Shown here: one piece after another, positions 46,680 to 59,895 of the stretch | Position numbering within the stretch: the first letter of the stretch is position 1 | Layout of the letters: each line of letters opens with the position of its first letter | NCBI RefSeq assembly: GCF_014805685.1 | Contig: NC_060901.1 | Location: forward strand, 17,401,905-17,465,904 | DNA: 64,000 nt | Reading direction: 5' to 3' | DNA from: Silurus meridionalis | Taxonomy: Eukaryota > Chordata > Actinopteri > Siluriformes > Siluridae | Notes under the pieces: generated by a model | Databases searched by the model: none | Seen by the model: only the letters and a program-made list of their open reading frames with translations | Told to the model about the DNA's origin: nothing | Translations under genes and position numbers: made by a program

Positions 46680-47355
46680 CTGGAGTGGAAGATGCTGTCA
46701 TCTTTCTTCTTGATAGGGTTTAATAGGGCTTCCTCACAGTGAGAGTCATGTTTTTTTACTTTTCTAGTGCTTTTAACACCATCTAACTTGCATCCATCCT
46801 AGCTGAATACTGGATTACCTCACAAACTGACCACAGTATGTAAGGACTCGTGTCTGTGAGTCTGACATGGTTGTCTGCAACACTTGAGCCCCGCAAGGAA
46901 CAGTCCTGGCTCCGTTTCTCTTAACTGTCTACACTGAAGACTTCATGTTTAGCTCAGCAACCTGTCACCTGCAGAGGTTCTCTGATGACTCTGCATCGTC
47001 CGCCTGATCACGGATGATGATGACGGGGAGTACAGAGGACTGATCCAGAACTTTGTGGACTGGTGCTAAAGGAGCTGCCATCAGATAAATGTGGGAAAGA
47101 AGAACACACGAGTGAACATTCAGGGAAAGGACATTGAGAGAGTGAACAGTACCTGGGTGTTCATTTAAACAGCAAACAAGACTGGAGAGATAATTCTGAG
47201 GTAATTTACAAGAAAGGACAGAGCAGACTCTTTCTGCTATTGTATTATTTTTTACTTTAAATATTTGCACATTTCTTTTCTTTGCTGCTGTAACATAGAA
47301 ATTTCCCCATTGTGGGACGAATAAAGGTTTATATTATATCATCTTATCTCATCTT
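46680..47355 (+). mobile_element. Rex1-like LINE 3' part, decayed
   Basis: Across frames: AFNTI (palm), then the GTVLAPFL-like block near 46,895-46,920, FSDDSA near 46,979, DWCQQ-like text near 47,057, and YLGVHLNSKQDW near 47,150, followed by YKKGQSRLFLL. The 3' end 'atttccccattgtgggacga' and 'ataaagg' with a short tandem tail is typical. Multiple stops. Confidence 0.72.
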
Positions 47356-47960
47356 ATTTGTGCGGTGTCAGCATTTTCGTTTTGAAGGTCCAAAATGTTC
47401 ATGAGGCCGGACACAGCTGGAACTGGTGAAACCCCTGGACCCTCAGGATGGGTAAAGAAAAAAAAGCAGTGGAAATAATTAGCATAGCTGCTGTTCATAA
47501 TATTAGCAATCACAAGAGGATGATGTGATGCGATCAGGTGTACTGGAGCACAAGGATACGATATGTGATGTGTGTTATGTGTAGATCTTGCTAAAAAAAT
47601 GTGTCTTTAATCTACAATTAAACTGGAAGAGTGTGTCTGAGCCTCGGACACTGTCAGGAAGACTATTCCAAAGTTTTCTTAGCTCAATATGAGAACGCTC
47701 TCCCACCTTTAGTGGACTTTGCTATGCTAGAATCTACTAGAAGTGCTGAGTTTTAAGATCTCAAGAAGCATGAGTGTGAGTGTGTGTTAAAAGACTAGAT
47801 TGATACATGGAAGCTAAACCATTTTGGGTTTTGTAAGTAAGTAGCAATAGTTTGTAGTCAATTTGAAACTTAACATGTAGCCAGTAGAGAAATAGAAAAA
47901 AATTGCATCAGATATAGATGTTTCTTAGTGTAGTGATGTGGTGATGTGTTTAAAACATCA

Positions 47961-48385
47961 GTTTCATTAAATATCTGGCCAATGAATAAGCACCAGTTAT
48001 CATATATAAGCCTGCCCCACGGGTTGCGTCATGGTCGAAAACTGTCCGTAGGTATTATTTTGTGACTGAGGCAATTTCACTCGTTTAGTGTTATGCCAAA
48101 TTACTGAGATACCCAGCATGGTGTGTTGCTTATTCTCAGGTAAGTTGAGTGTTTTTTGTGCTTGGGGAATTGCGGGAGTTGGTTTTAGTTTAACCGAGGT
48201 GTGGTGTGGCTACAGCGCTCCCATGGTGTGGTATTACAGCTCTCACGTGATCTAGGTTGGGGTGCCGTTTTCTTTTTTTTTCTTTTTAAGCAAGTAGCCA
48301 TATACAAACAACGTGGCGATAACATAAAATTTTTACATTAGAATATACAGAACAGGTGCATGAAAAATCCAAATATATACACATA
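47961..48385. other. No gene seen
   Basis: No element recognised. Confidence 0.4.
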
Positions 48386-49863
<1,478 letters not shown>

Positions 49864-50206
49864 CAAATCTTAGACAACCTCTATAAAATGCAAAAAATGT
49901 TGGCTTTACTTTCAAGTATTTAGAGTCAAACACATATAAGAACAAAGCGGGGGGCCAGTTGTTACTACTACCACTTCTAGAAAGCTACTGTATTAGTTCA
50001 GTATCCGCTGTCGTATTATTTCGTCGGAGTACTGGGTAAGTAAATTGTTGTAATAATTTAAAAGCATTCCAATACCACCTCAAAAAATTTTTATTTTAGT
50101 TGATGCAGTACCAGCAGGTTTTGTGAGACTTTTGCAGGGCTTCAGTAAATCTAATCATTAAACGGTATTGATATTACAGATAGAATATGTAATAATAATT
50201 TTTTAG
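49864..50206. other. No gene seen
   Basis: AT-rich spacer. Confidence 0.4.
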
Positions 50207-50740
50207 ATGGTTGAATTAGTTAGTGAAATATGCTTTAAAATTATACATAGAATTTATCCAGCTAACCATTTTCTAAAGAGATACAAAACTGATCTTTCTG
50301 AATTCTGTGTTTTTTGTGGAATGGAGGCTAAGACTGTTATACATCTTTTTTTTTCTTTTCTTGAATATATGTATGTTAATTTAATTTAATTTTTTTGGAT
50401 TGAGGTTGAATGTTTAACTATGTTGACTGGTTCTAAAATTGAGATAAGGAAAAAATTTTTTTTATCCAAGTAAAAAAAAAATGTATAAGTCGCATTTTTA
50501 ATGCTAAATTTGGTAATATTAATAGGTAAGTTCCATATATGCAAATGTAAATGGTCAGAAAGGATGCCCAATATCTCTAAATTCAAGGCTAAAGAAAAAA
50601 TTATTTTGAATTTTTACAAGAAATTTCAAGCTATAAAATTTCTAGCTATCAGAACTTTGAGTATACTCAAAGATCTAAATTCCTCTGTTTTGTTTTTGGC
50701 CGTTTTTGTCTTTCAAAAAAAAAAAAAATTAATAAATAAA
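50207..50740 (+). mobile_element. Tx1/L1-like LINE C-terminal tail
   Basis: The frame at 50,207 reads IHRIYPANHFLKRYKTDLSE then CVFCGMEAKTVIHLFF, the zinc-binding domain found after the RT of L1/Tx1 LINEs (Cx2C...H). Further on, LVILIGKFHICKCKW is the conserved last block. Stops occur in between; an A-rich tail ends near 50,735. Confidence 0.72.
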
Positions 50741-50986
50741 AAAGAGAAGTGTAATAATTAAAAAGCATGTAAGTTCCCTTACAGGAATTCGAGCCGCGTC
50801 GAAACGCTTTGGGAACGCGCCCGTGTTCACACTCTGAAATAATGTGTGTAATCAGTCAAAATTTTTATGCTGGCGGTCACCAGGTGACGTCACGACCAAG
50901 AAGTATAAAATGCATACGGAGAGAGGCATCATCAGCTTCTGTTTGTTCACGAAGCGCTCTGTGTGTATGTGTTGAGTTGTCTGTCA

Positions 50987-50992
<6 letters not shown>

Positions 50993-51016
<24 letters not shown>
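50993..51016. repeat. (TA)n tract
   Basis: Dinucleotide run inside the DIRS leader. Confidence 0.9.
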
Positions 51017-51018
<2 letters not shown>

Positions 51019-51576
51019 TTCTCGAGGGGGCTGCTCACACTCCTCGTAGTAAAAAAAAAAAGCAAAATTAAATGAAAATTTTTTTTTAAATAATAATGAA
51101 GATAATTAGCAGTAGGCAAAAACCCTGTGTAATAGGTTGGCGCTCGGTAATGGGTAAGGCTTACACCTCGGCAGGTCAATCCGCTGCATCCCTGCACACC
51201 ATGGTGGTCCTGTAATGCGTATCAGGCTGAACTGCTGCATGCAGGCGGGCAGTTTCCTAACTCCACCGAACGTCGGACCTGGCCCTCAGAGCCACTAAAG
51301 AGACCACTAGGGCAGTCCATGGCTGCAATCGACTCGACAATGAGTCGCGTGTGGCCCCCTTGGCCGAGCAATCTCTGGGCAGAGACCCTATGGTAACTCG
51401 TTTTCTTCGTGGCATTGGGAGGCTGAGGCTCCCGGTATGACCTAGAGTGCCTGGGTGAAACCTGGCCATCGTTTTGGGGGCTCTGTCTGAGCCCCCCTTC
51501 GAGGCTCTAGTCGAGGCACCATTCCATCAAGACCGCGTTCTTGTTGGCCATCTGCTCTATCAAGTGAGTAGGGGAC

Positions 51577-51960
51577 TTGCAGGCCCTTTATGTGGCCCCC
51601 TCCTTCATGGGGTTTAACCCAGGTATGGCTAGTGCTTTCCTGTACTCCCGTATGGGTTACATCCCTAAGGTGCCCACGGTCGTCTCACGACCTGTAAGAT
51701 TACAGGCATTCTATCTTCCTCTGTTCAGGGCCGCAGACCAGGAAAAAATTAACTGGCTCTGTCCAGTGCATGCAATGGACACGTATGTCCACAGGACGAG
51801 TCCTTGGAGAAAGACCGATCAGCTGCTTGTCTGCTCTGGCCCTCCAAAGAGAGGCCTCCCTGGTAATAGGCAGACTCTGAGCAGGTGGATTGTTTATGCC
51901 ATTACATCATCCTTTGAGTCCTCTGGTCTCCCCGCTCCTCCCTCAGTCTCCTGCACATGA
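51577..51960 (+). pseudogene. DIRS tyrosine recombinase fragment
   Basis: 127 codons with MGFNPGMASAFLYSRMGYIP, DQEKINWLCPVHAMDTYVHR, and NRQTLSRWIVYAI leading to SSGLPAPPSV. It ends before the catalytic His-x-x-Arg and Tyr boxes, where the RT scrap takes over. Confidence 0.82.
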
Positions 51961-52093
51961 GACCCCTCCAGTGGTGGCTCAGAGACAGAGGTTCTCCTGA
52001 AAGGGCAATCCACTCCTTACTATCAAGGTATTGCGGCAACCCTCCAAACTGTAGATATCTAAAAAGAACCTGCATTCCTGTCTAAATGTGGCG

Positions 52094-52504
52094 TGTAGCT
52101 GCCCAATGGTATCCATAAAAGAGACACAGAGAGTTTCCGACGGGTGCTTCTTTCTTTATTTCGCTCGTGAAGAACGCCATTAAACTTTAGTTTGTGTAGC
52201 ACCGTGAAACTACACAAAGAAACAACATAACAAATAAATACGACTCATATACAAAAAAACACTATAAATAAAGTTCACTTTTACAGAGAAACATATAAAA
52301 TATAAATGATAAAGTGAATGAAGACAATATGAAACGATTAATTAACAAAAAGAGCTTAATGATTAACATGTACATGCTAACAGGCTCATAGGATTTATAA
52401 TAAACTATAACACGTAACATATGTCGACATCACATACCTCGCTCCGCTTTACCAAAGGAAACTAAAATGAAATTAAGCAGAATTTAGTCTCTGCTCACTG
52501 GAAA

Positions 52505-52598
<94 letters not shown>

Positions 52599-52759
52599 GG
52601 ATGTGGAGTAACATGCATCTTCGCTCTTCTCTCTGCTGATCTAATTACCTTTGCGTTACTCCCCCTACTGCATAACCTAACATGGTCAAGAAACATGCTG
52701 AAACATGTAACATCTTCAAGAAAAATTTAAAGTGACACAACCATATACAGTCATTTACA
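52094..52759 (-). repeat. BEL 3' LTR
   Basis: In sense orientation it begins TGTAAATGACTG after a purine tract (GGTGGGAG) and ends GGGCAGCTACA. It contains a long (AT)n tract at 52,517-52,595. Matched by the partial 5' LTR at 63,612-64,000. Confidence 0.85.
52517..52595. repeat. (AT)n microsatellite
   Basis: About 40 AT units preceded by (CA)5, inside the BEL LTR. Confidence 0.95.
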
Positions 52760-52933
52760 CTCCCACCAATCATGGAATGATGAATAAACAGAACAAACTG
52801 AAAACGAATCAGAACATGATTCTGAACCTCTACATGACCTCCTTTCAGTTTAATGAATGTATGTAATGACTAAAAGGCATTTTAGAAATAACTACTTGGT
52901 CTGATGTGAGGGTATCACCCAAGCCATTAACAG

Positions 52934-53487
52934 TCACTCTTCTTCAAGAAGCACCACCAATTTCTGGATGGGCCTTTCAATGATTGTGGGCTTGGAGGGC
53001 TGATCACATTTTCTTCCTCCTACTTGTACCTTCACTCGTCTAACAAATCCATCACTCTCTTTGACAGTTTCAACCACTCTGCCTAACTGCCACTGACTTC
53101 TTGGGAGCATATCTTCTTTGATGATTACAACATCATTTACTCTGAGGTTTCGGCGAGGAGTATGCCACTTTTGGCGCGTTGAAATGTTAAGATACTCCTT
53201 CTTCCAGTGACTCCAAAACTGCTCGACCAAGTATTGGACTCTACGCCATCGTTTTGTAGCATACATGTCTTCTTTGACAAATTTTCCTGGAGGTGGAAAT
53301 GCAACATCTTCATCAATATTAAATGGTTTGGGGTCAGAGGTTCAAGTGAATTTGGATCATTAATGCCATCCACCGTTAGTGGACGACTATTAACTATGGC
53401 CATTGCTTCATAGAACAGTGTTTTAAGTGAAGCATCGTCAAGCCTACCTGGGCACTGAGCAAGTGTGGCATTGAGTACATTTCGCAC
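52934..53487 (-). pseudogene. BEL integrase C-terminal part
   Basis: Two frames. 53,137-53,487 starts right after the catalytic glutamate region and contains FYEAMAIVNSRPLTVDGIND and LTPNHLILMK. 52,934-53,266 has RNLRVNDVVIIKEDMLPRSQ and WQLGRVVE, the DUF5641-type C-terminal domain of BEL integrases, ending in VVLLEEE and stop. One frameshift between them. Confidence 0.88.
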
Positions 53488-53490
53488 AGT

Positions 53491-53844
53491 TCAAATCTGA
53501 CGCTCCCAGATGCCTCCAGCGTGAGATGCAGAGTGAGCATTAAATACAAACTCGCATTGTTTCTCAGAGAGAAACACTTCCAGAGCTTTGGGGTCAACTT
53601 GTTTCATTGATTCCTTGAGCTCATTTCTGGCTCCCACAAAGTTGGTACCATGGTCACACTGAAGTTTGCGTACTGCTCCTCTAAGACTGATAAAACACCT
53701 CAAGGCATTAATAAAGGCATCTGTGGACAAATCTTCAATCATCTCAATATGAACTGCACGAGATGATAGACAAGTGAATATTAGGCCATATCTCTTGTAT
53801 TCCTTGCGAGCTCTTTTTATGACAAATAGCCCAAAACAATCCAT
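53491..53844 (-). pseudogene. BEL integrase catalytic core
   Basis: MDCFGLFVIK (first aspartate), LSSRAVHIEMIEDLSTDAF, CDHGTNFVGARNEL (second aspartate) and GGIWERQ (glutamate), followed by TGA in place of a CGA arginine codon at 53,491-53,493. Upstream connection to the zinc-binding part is frameshifted near 53,870. Confidence 0.9.
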
Positions 53845-53963
53845 GCCACAGAATGTGAAGGGGGAAGTTCTGCCATTCGCTGTTCTTCTGTTGGTCGTCT
53901 AAGTTTTCGGCATTGCACACACTTGTGCATCAGCTTGGCAACTGACTTGCTGCCTCCAATGAT

Positions 53964-54647
53964 CTAGAATCCATTCATTCTGAGCTCCGTTTGAGTTTGG
54001 TTTCGACCCTGATGACAAACTTTGGTGTGGTAATGTGACAGAATTAGATTGGTAATGTAACTCTCCTTTGGGAGAATCACTGGATGTTTTAGTTCTGGAC
54101 TGAGTGATGACCTTTTCAGTCTTCCACCTACACGAAGAAGACCTTTGTCGAAAATAGGATCTAGATGGTATAATGCACCAGAACTTGGAAGAAAATTTCC
54201 CTTCTCAATCATTCTTGTTTCTTTGGAGAACGCTTCCTGCTGCACAAGCTTAATCACTACTTCAGCAGCCTTCTGACGCTCCTCGACAGTCACATGATCA
54301 CTGCGGAATTTCTGTTTTGATCCCAGTCTTTTTATCCTTGCAACAACCTTTAGAAGCATTGACCAAGAAGAAAATCGGCTGAAACGACTAAGAATGTCTG
54401 TACTGTTGCTGATTGTGGTCACAAGTGTTAAAACTGATTTAACTTCAGGGTCACCAACAAGCAGGTTGACAGATGTGTACGGTGTTGGACTTACTTCTTG
54501 TTCCCACAGAAATTTGGGTCCTGATAACCAATTTGATGAAGAGATGTCAGAGGCGTGAAGCCCTCTAGAGGCGTGATCAGCTGGATTTTCTGTTGTATTA
54601 ACATAATGCCAGTGACTCAGATCCGTAATGTCTCTTATGAGCTGCAC
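53964..54647 (-). pseudogene. BEL RNase H end and integrase zinc domain
   Basis: In frame with the protease-RT part but separated by a single TGA at 54,675-54,677 (CGA to TGA type). RDITDLSHWHYVNTTENPAD and HASRG close the RNase H; LILSHYHTKVCHQGRNQTQT is the histidine pair of the integrase zinc-binding fold. Ends at a TAG (TGG to TAG) after MNGF. Confidence 0.88.
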
Positions 54648-54674
54648 ACGGTTAGCAATGAATACATGAAACCT

Positions 54675-56849
54675 TCATGCTTCATTGTTAATGTATGCTA
54701 GAACAACCTGTGAATCTGTCCAGAAGAACTCTTGGTCGATCTTCATGTCAAGCTCTGTTTTCAGCATGACACTCATTCTCGCAGACACGACAGCCACTGC
54801 AAGTTCCAATCTCGGTATACTTGTGATTTTTGTAGGTGTAACTCTGGACTTTGCCATCACCAAACTGCAATGCACTTCACTCTTGTCATTTTTGAAACCG
54901 AGATAAGAGCAAACTCCATATCCGGCATTACTTGCATCAGAGAAATGGTGCAGTTCCATTCTGATGATTTTATTGAAAACATTTGGGTGATAACATCTTG
55001 GTATGGCGACTTCCTTAAGCTTTTGAAGACCATTTTTCCAATCCTCCCACCGTGAACATAATTCATCTGGAAGCTGATCATCCCATCCTATGCCTCTTCT
55101 ACACAGTTCTTGCAGGATACACTTGCCCTGCAGAATAAATGGTGAAACAAACCCTAGTGGATCGTACAGGGAAGCAATGACAGATAAGATACCATGGCGA
55201 GTTGATGGCTGATCTTTAAAGTTGATGTTGAAGCTGAAAGTGTCATCTTTTGTTGACCACTGAATTCCAAGTACACGTCCTGTTGGCGTTGCTTCCAGGT
55301 TTAAGTCAAGGGGCTTAGATGTGATATCCCTTTCTGATGGGTCTATGCAGCAGAGAACATCTTCCTCATTTGAGTTGAATTTATGAAGCCGTAAGCCTCC
55401 GCGTTTACACAGCGCTTGAGCATCAATGATCAGTTCTTTGGCTTCATCGACAGAACAAACACTGGTCAAACCATCGTCTACATAGAAGTTCTTTTCAACA
55501 AACACTGAGGCTGATGGATGATTGGCTTTGTGCTGCTGTGCCATGTACTTTAAACAGAAATTTGCGCACCCAGGAGATGATGTAGCGCCAAAGAGATGGA
55601 CTGCCATGCGATAGTCTTGAGGCTCTTTCTCTAAGTCTCCTCCCTCCCACCATAGAAACCTTAGAAAATTGCGTTCGTCTGGAGGGACAAGGAACTGATG
55701 AAACATTCTTTCGATGTCACAAGTGACTGCCACTGGTTCCTTTCTGAAGCGGCAAAGTACTCCCACCAAAGAGTTAATTAGGTCAGGTCCGGTCAGAAGA
55801 GTATCATTTAGAGATATACCGCGAAACTTAGCTGAACAATCGAAAACAACCCTCAGCTTATCTGGTTTCTGAGGGTGGTACACCCCATGGTGTGGAATGT
55901 ACCATACAGTCTCTCCTTCAGGTATCTCTGGGGCTAGTTCAGCATCACCTTTGTTAATGATCTCCTCCATAAAGGCCTTGTAATGATCAGAATATTGCTT
56001 GTTAGACTTGAGCCTTTTCTTCAAATGCTGCAAGCGGGCCTCTGCTAGCCGCTTGTTATTTGGCAGTAAGGGTCGGCCATTACACTTGAAAGGGAGAGGA
56101 AGTTCATAATGTCCATTACCCTTCTGTTTGATATTGGCACTAAGATGCTGTATGAAACGAACATCCTCTTGGGACACAGTTTTATCCTCATAGCCTTTCT
56201 CGTTGAAATCAGACTCTAGGATTTTCAAAACATTTTTGGGTAATGGGACTGGTATTTCTTTCACCGCAACTCTATGAATGAACCTCTGATTTCCCTGTCT
56301 ATCTAGGTGTGGATTGGAAAGGCCTATAATACTCCAGCCAAGTTCAGTTCTTTGTGCAAATGGTTTATTTTCACCACCTGTTATGACTTCGAGTGGGGCT
56401 AGAGCTGATGAGCAGTCATATCCAATTAAAAGTCCAACTTCACAGTTCTGAAGTGGTGGCAATCGATTGGCCAGATGTCTGAGGTGAGGCCATTGAAGTG
56501 CTGTCTTTTTGGTTGGGATATAGGACTTGTCAACAGGAATGAAGTCTCTAGTATATGCTTGGTGTAGTTGAATAGAGTTTGCTGCCTGAAGCCCTCGAAT
56601 TTGCAGTCCACTAACCCTTTTACTTGCAGTGATGGTGTCAACAGCTGTCATAGTGCTGAGTCTAAGTTGCACTGGTTGAGTGATTGCATTTAAGTCATCA
56701 AGAAGATCTTCCAAGATGAATGATGAGTCACTCTGTGTGTCCAGTAGCGCATAAGTAAGGACTTCTCTTTGTGGCTCTTCCACTGTAGAAATGAGGACTG
56801 GCACGATACTGGAAGTAGCACAAGAACTTTGTGTGAGTACATGGGCCAT
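54675..56849 (-). pseudogene. BEL protease-reverse transcriptase-RNase H
   Basis: 724 open codons, the largest coding block of the window. The aspartic protease is at residues 30-180 with DTQSD at 37-41 (BEL elements use DTQ where retroviruses use DTG). RT: CDIERMFHQF with catalytic D378, FGATSSPGCAN near 420 and the catalytic YVDD at 456-459. RNase H follows with SDASNAGYG and WTDSQVVLAYI. It makes no independent start; translation would come from gag by the overlap near 56,730-56,849. The enzymes look intact in this block, although a downstream stop separates the integrase. Confidence 0.92.
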
Positions 56850-58885
56850 GACTTTGTGAACTTCTTGCTTGAACTTCTGTGGAGGTTTTCCTTGATGCTT
56901 TCAAAGGCACTTTATCTCTTTTTTCATGCAAGCAAGTAGGGTGATTTCGGCCACATATTCCACATTTATGTCGTCTTTTGCAATCTTTAACAATATGCCC
57001 TTTCCTGAGACACCCGAAGCAGAGGTGATTTTCTCGAACGAAACCCTTCTTGTCTTCAATGGTTCTTTCTGCAAATGTAGGACATTGAGCAATGTTGTGT
57101 TTTTCATCTATACAGATGAAGCAAGTCACTTTTGGCTTAAAGCTGGATGTTTCAAGCCTTTTAGAGCTGAAATCTTTCACATCACCCTTTGTACTGAGAG
57201 CCTTAGTTCGCTTGGGAAACCGTTCATCTAAATTTTTCAGATTAATAAAGACTGGGGAAGTGATGGGGTTGCATACTATTCTGGTTTCCTTTTGCATGAA
57301 CTCTGTAAAGCACTTAAAACTTGAATAGTCCCCTGATGCATCAAGCTCTTCCACCACAATTCGATTCCACTTGCGTATAATCCATTCGGGAAGTTTCTTT
57401 AGTAGCTTGTGGTTTTCTTCACAGTCATTTAGAATAGCTAGTCCTTTAACGTGAGTAATTGCCTCAACACATCCTTGAAGGAAGTCTGTGAAGTCTCGGA
57501 GAGTGAGAGGGTCATTTCCCACAATTTTGGGCCATCTCATCAACTTGTCTCGAAAAGCCCTTTGCAGTATGAATGGATTCCCATATCTGTCTTGCAAGAC
57601 TTTCCAGGCACCTTGGTATGCGTCCTCAGAATTTCTGTAAAAGTATCCCTCCACCGCTTTGCGAGCTTCTCCAACAAGGTACTTCTTAAGATAGAACATC
57701 TTCTCACCAGGTGGGAGGGGCTTTCGATCAATAAGGGCCATGAAGGACATTTTCCAATCTATGAATTTCAAGGGATCGCCAGCAAAAATGGTGGGTTCAG
57801 GAACAGGCAGTCGATGTGTGCTTAGTGAATCTGCTATCGCTTGAGCAAGAGCAACATTATCCTGAAATGGCTGGGCTTTATGCTCTTCACAGTATGTTTG
57901 CTGGGATAAGAACAATTCAGCTTCTGGGTTTAGTTGAAATGTGGGTTCTGTTCTTTGACAGCCAATGTGAGTGCTAGAGTCTAGTTCTTCATTATTGCAT
58001 TGAATGATGCCTTCAAGATCGTTATACACCTTGACACGAGCTGCTGCTACTTTTACATCTTTGTCTACTTGCAACTGATGTAACTGTTTTCTTTCCTCTT
58101 CTAGCTTTAGCTGCATTTGGATCTCCCTTTGCTTTATTTCTGCAAGCATTTTAGTTTCACAAAGCTTCAATCACTCTCCATCTTATCAAGCTTCAATTGT
58201 TGATTATGGATTTCTTGCATAGCTTTAGCTTGTTCTCGTTTTGCTGCAAGTTCTGCCTCTGCATCAGCTCGTTTACTTGAGATCGCGGAAGAAGTCTTTG
58301 ATTGATTACAGGATGCATGTGATGACTCTGAAGTGACTGTGTTTGTTACTGTAAGTCCAAAGATGAAGCCATACTCATCTTTGTTTAGCACCTGTCTTAC
58401 TCTTTCCTTGACAAACACTTCATTGTAATCTTCATCTATTGTCTCCAGCCGTTTACTTACAAGATCACTGATCTCAGCAGTCAGTGCGGCACAAGCGTCC
58501 ATACGATTGACATGTCTGGAGAAGTAGCATGGTTACGCAGTATTGATTCATAGTGCTGATAGACTGAATGTTGTCTGCTTTGAATGTCTTGTTGTATTAT
58601 TTCAAGATTCTCACGTGAACAGAATGCTTTCAGTCTAGATCTAGTCTCTTTTGCGGTCTCCTTCCAGAAGTTATAAGCCTTATAGAAGGCTTTCTCTTGC
58701 TTCTTGACTTCCTGTTCACGCATCTCTAGACCTTTCTCTGTCAAGCTTCTTTCACGTGAACTTGATCTGATCTGCTGTGCAGGTGGGTTGCTTATTTCTA
58801 CTGCTGGGAGTGACCTCTCATTTGTTTGTTCGACAATTCGTACAACAGTATCTTCCACGGCCTCCTCTACATTCGCAGCTTCCAT
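56728..58885 (-). pseudogene. BEL gag, in three frames
   Basis: 58,481-58,885 (134 codons from MEAANVEEAVEDTVV) and 58,167-58,502 (coiled-coil-like, charged) lead to 56,728-58,170, 480 codons. The last has the DUF1759-type gag core (FAGDPLKFIDWKMSFMALID; YLVGEARKAVEGYF; RYGNPFILQRAFRDKLMRWP) and two zinc knuckles near its end (CFGCLRKGHIVKDC and CGICGRNHPTCLH). Two frameshifts break what should be one polypeptide. Confidence 0.9.
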
Positions 58886-58952
58886 TATCAGGGAGAAACT
58901 TAAATAGTAAGTGATACCACTCTCATCAAACCTCTAGTATGTATGCACCCAA

Positions 58953-58997
58953 GAGATATTAGCAAGCAGGATAAATGCAAATACAAACAGCAGTATT
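58953..58997. repeat. 45-bp duplication, left copy
   Basis: AGAGATATTAGCAAGCAGGA and 25 further bases, ending GCAGTAT exactly at the gypsy LTR end. Identical to 63,100-63,144, which starts exactly at the other LTR end. Confidence 0.95.
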
Positions 58998-59075
58998 GTG
59001 GTAGAGCGGCCTTACGGGTTCGCCTTCTACCCAAATGATGGCAATACTCGCTGTGATGTTCCGTGTAAAGTGTTG

Positions 59076-59081
59076 TTTATT
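59076..59081 (-). promoter_or_regulatory. Poly(A) signal in gypsy LTR
   Basis: AATAAA within CTGTAAATAAACAACAC on the sense strand, near the end of the LTR. Confidence 0.6.
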
Positions 59082-59301
59082 TACAGCATGCTCAAGTGCA
59101 AAGTCCAAAATATATATACTACCCCAGAAAAGAAAAAGTGGCAAAATAACAAAACAAAGACAATTACGAGGAAAGTAAAGAAAACTATATACAAAATAGG
59201 CGCACCTGCTCATGTGCATTCACTACAATAGTTCTCAGCCTCCGTTATCTCCACAATGCAACACTTCTACAACTCCACCCCGAATTGAAGTGGGAGACTG
59301 G

Positions 59302-59307
59302 TTTATA
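59302..59307 (-). promoter_or_regulatory. TATA box in gypsy LTR
   Basis: TATAAA in CTTTATAAACCAG on the sense strand, about 225 bases upstream of the AATAAA in the same LTR, a normal U3-R spacing. Confidence 0.6.
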
Positions 59308-59687
59308 AAGTGTAAGCCCCTCCCCTTAGACTCAACCATTTCACCCAAAGGGGTTTGGTAATTTGTAGCCAGTCACAGAATGGCTTAATAACATTATAAA
59401 TATCATGATAAGTAATAAACATGATAACAATAATAATATTAATATTAGCAATAATAATAATAATAGTAATAACAGAAACTATAACAATACCAATAATAAT
59501 GTTAATCACACAAAAAAAATGTCCCATCAACATAAACTTGCCGACTTCTGGTTTTGCCGCGCATGCGCCACGCAGCACTGGCGCTTTAAAGCCAGCCGCT
59601 ATTCAGCGCTCTGGTTGGCTGCTATCCAAACCCAACCCGGAAGACCGACGCAACAAACAGGTGAGTACACAAAGTTTTAGGAAGTCC

Positions 59688-59737
<50 letters not shown>

Positions 59738-59769
59738 TTATTGTCCGGGATGAGAGATGAAAGAATGAA

Positions 59770-59800
<31 letters not shown>

Positions 59801-59895
59801 CGGCGTGCTACCTGGCGTGTGTGTGCACCCACAATGCTGTAGCAAGAAACAGAGGAGAAGTGGAAGTGTAGTGTCGTGCTGACCATAGGGTCAGT

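Larger units (their letters stand above)
45310..47960 (+). repeat. Dispersed fish repeat, interrupted long copy
   Basis: Segments 45,310-45,448, 46,290-46,600 and 47,360-47,960 read on from one another in the order of the copy at 24,640. The gaps are filled by an LTR-like insert and a Rex1-like LINE. The last segment ('gagaacgctctcccaccttt', 'aaaccattttgggttttgta') extends the family to well over 1 kb. Confidence 0.8.
50765..52093 (+). mobile_element. DIRS retrotransposon relic, cut by BEL element
   Basis: Starts with DIRS terminal text ('gaaacgctttgggaacgcg', 'ataatgtgtgtaatcag'), then a TATAAAA at about 50,904. A gag block (SDLALRATKETTRAVHG) near 51,262 runs into tyrosine recombinase, then an RT/RNase H scrap (LLHMRPLQWWLRDRGSPER) at 51,949-52,093. 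The scrap matches the DIRS RT of the copy at 22,735, down to 'ttcctgtc'. The BEL LTR begins at 52,094. Confidence 0.8.

Noticed and set aside
52484..52696. ORF with Tyr-Ile repeats
   Set aside because: Translation of the (AT)n tract in the BEL LTR.
54685..57825. Plus-strand ORFs opposite the BEL pol and gag
   Set aside because: Shadows of the minus-strand coding sequence, without recognisable domains or regulatory context.
59421..59886. ORFs with runs of Thr-His or Cys-Val
   Set aside because: Translations of (TG)n/(CA)n microsatellites inside the gypsy LTR.
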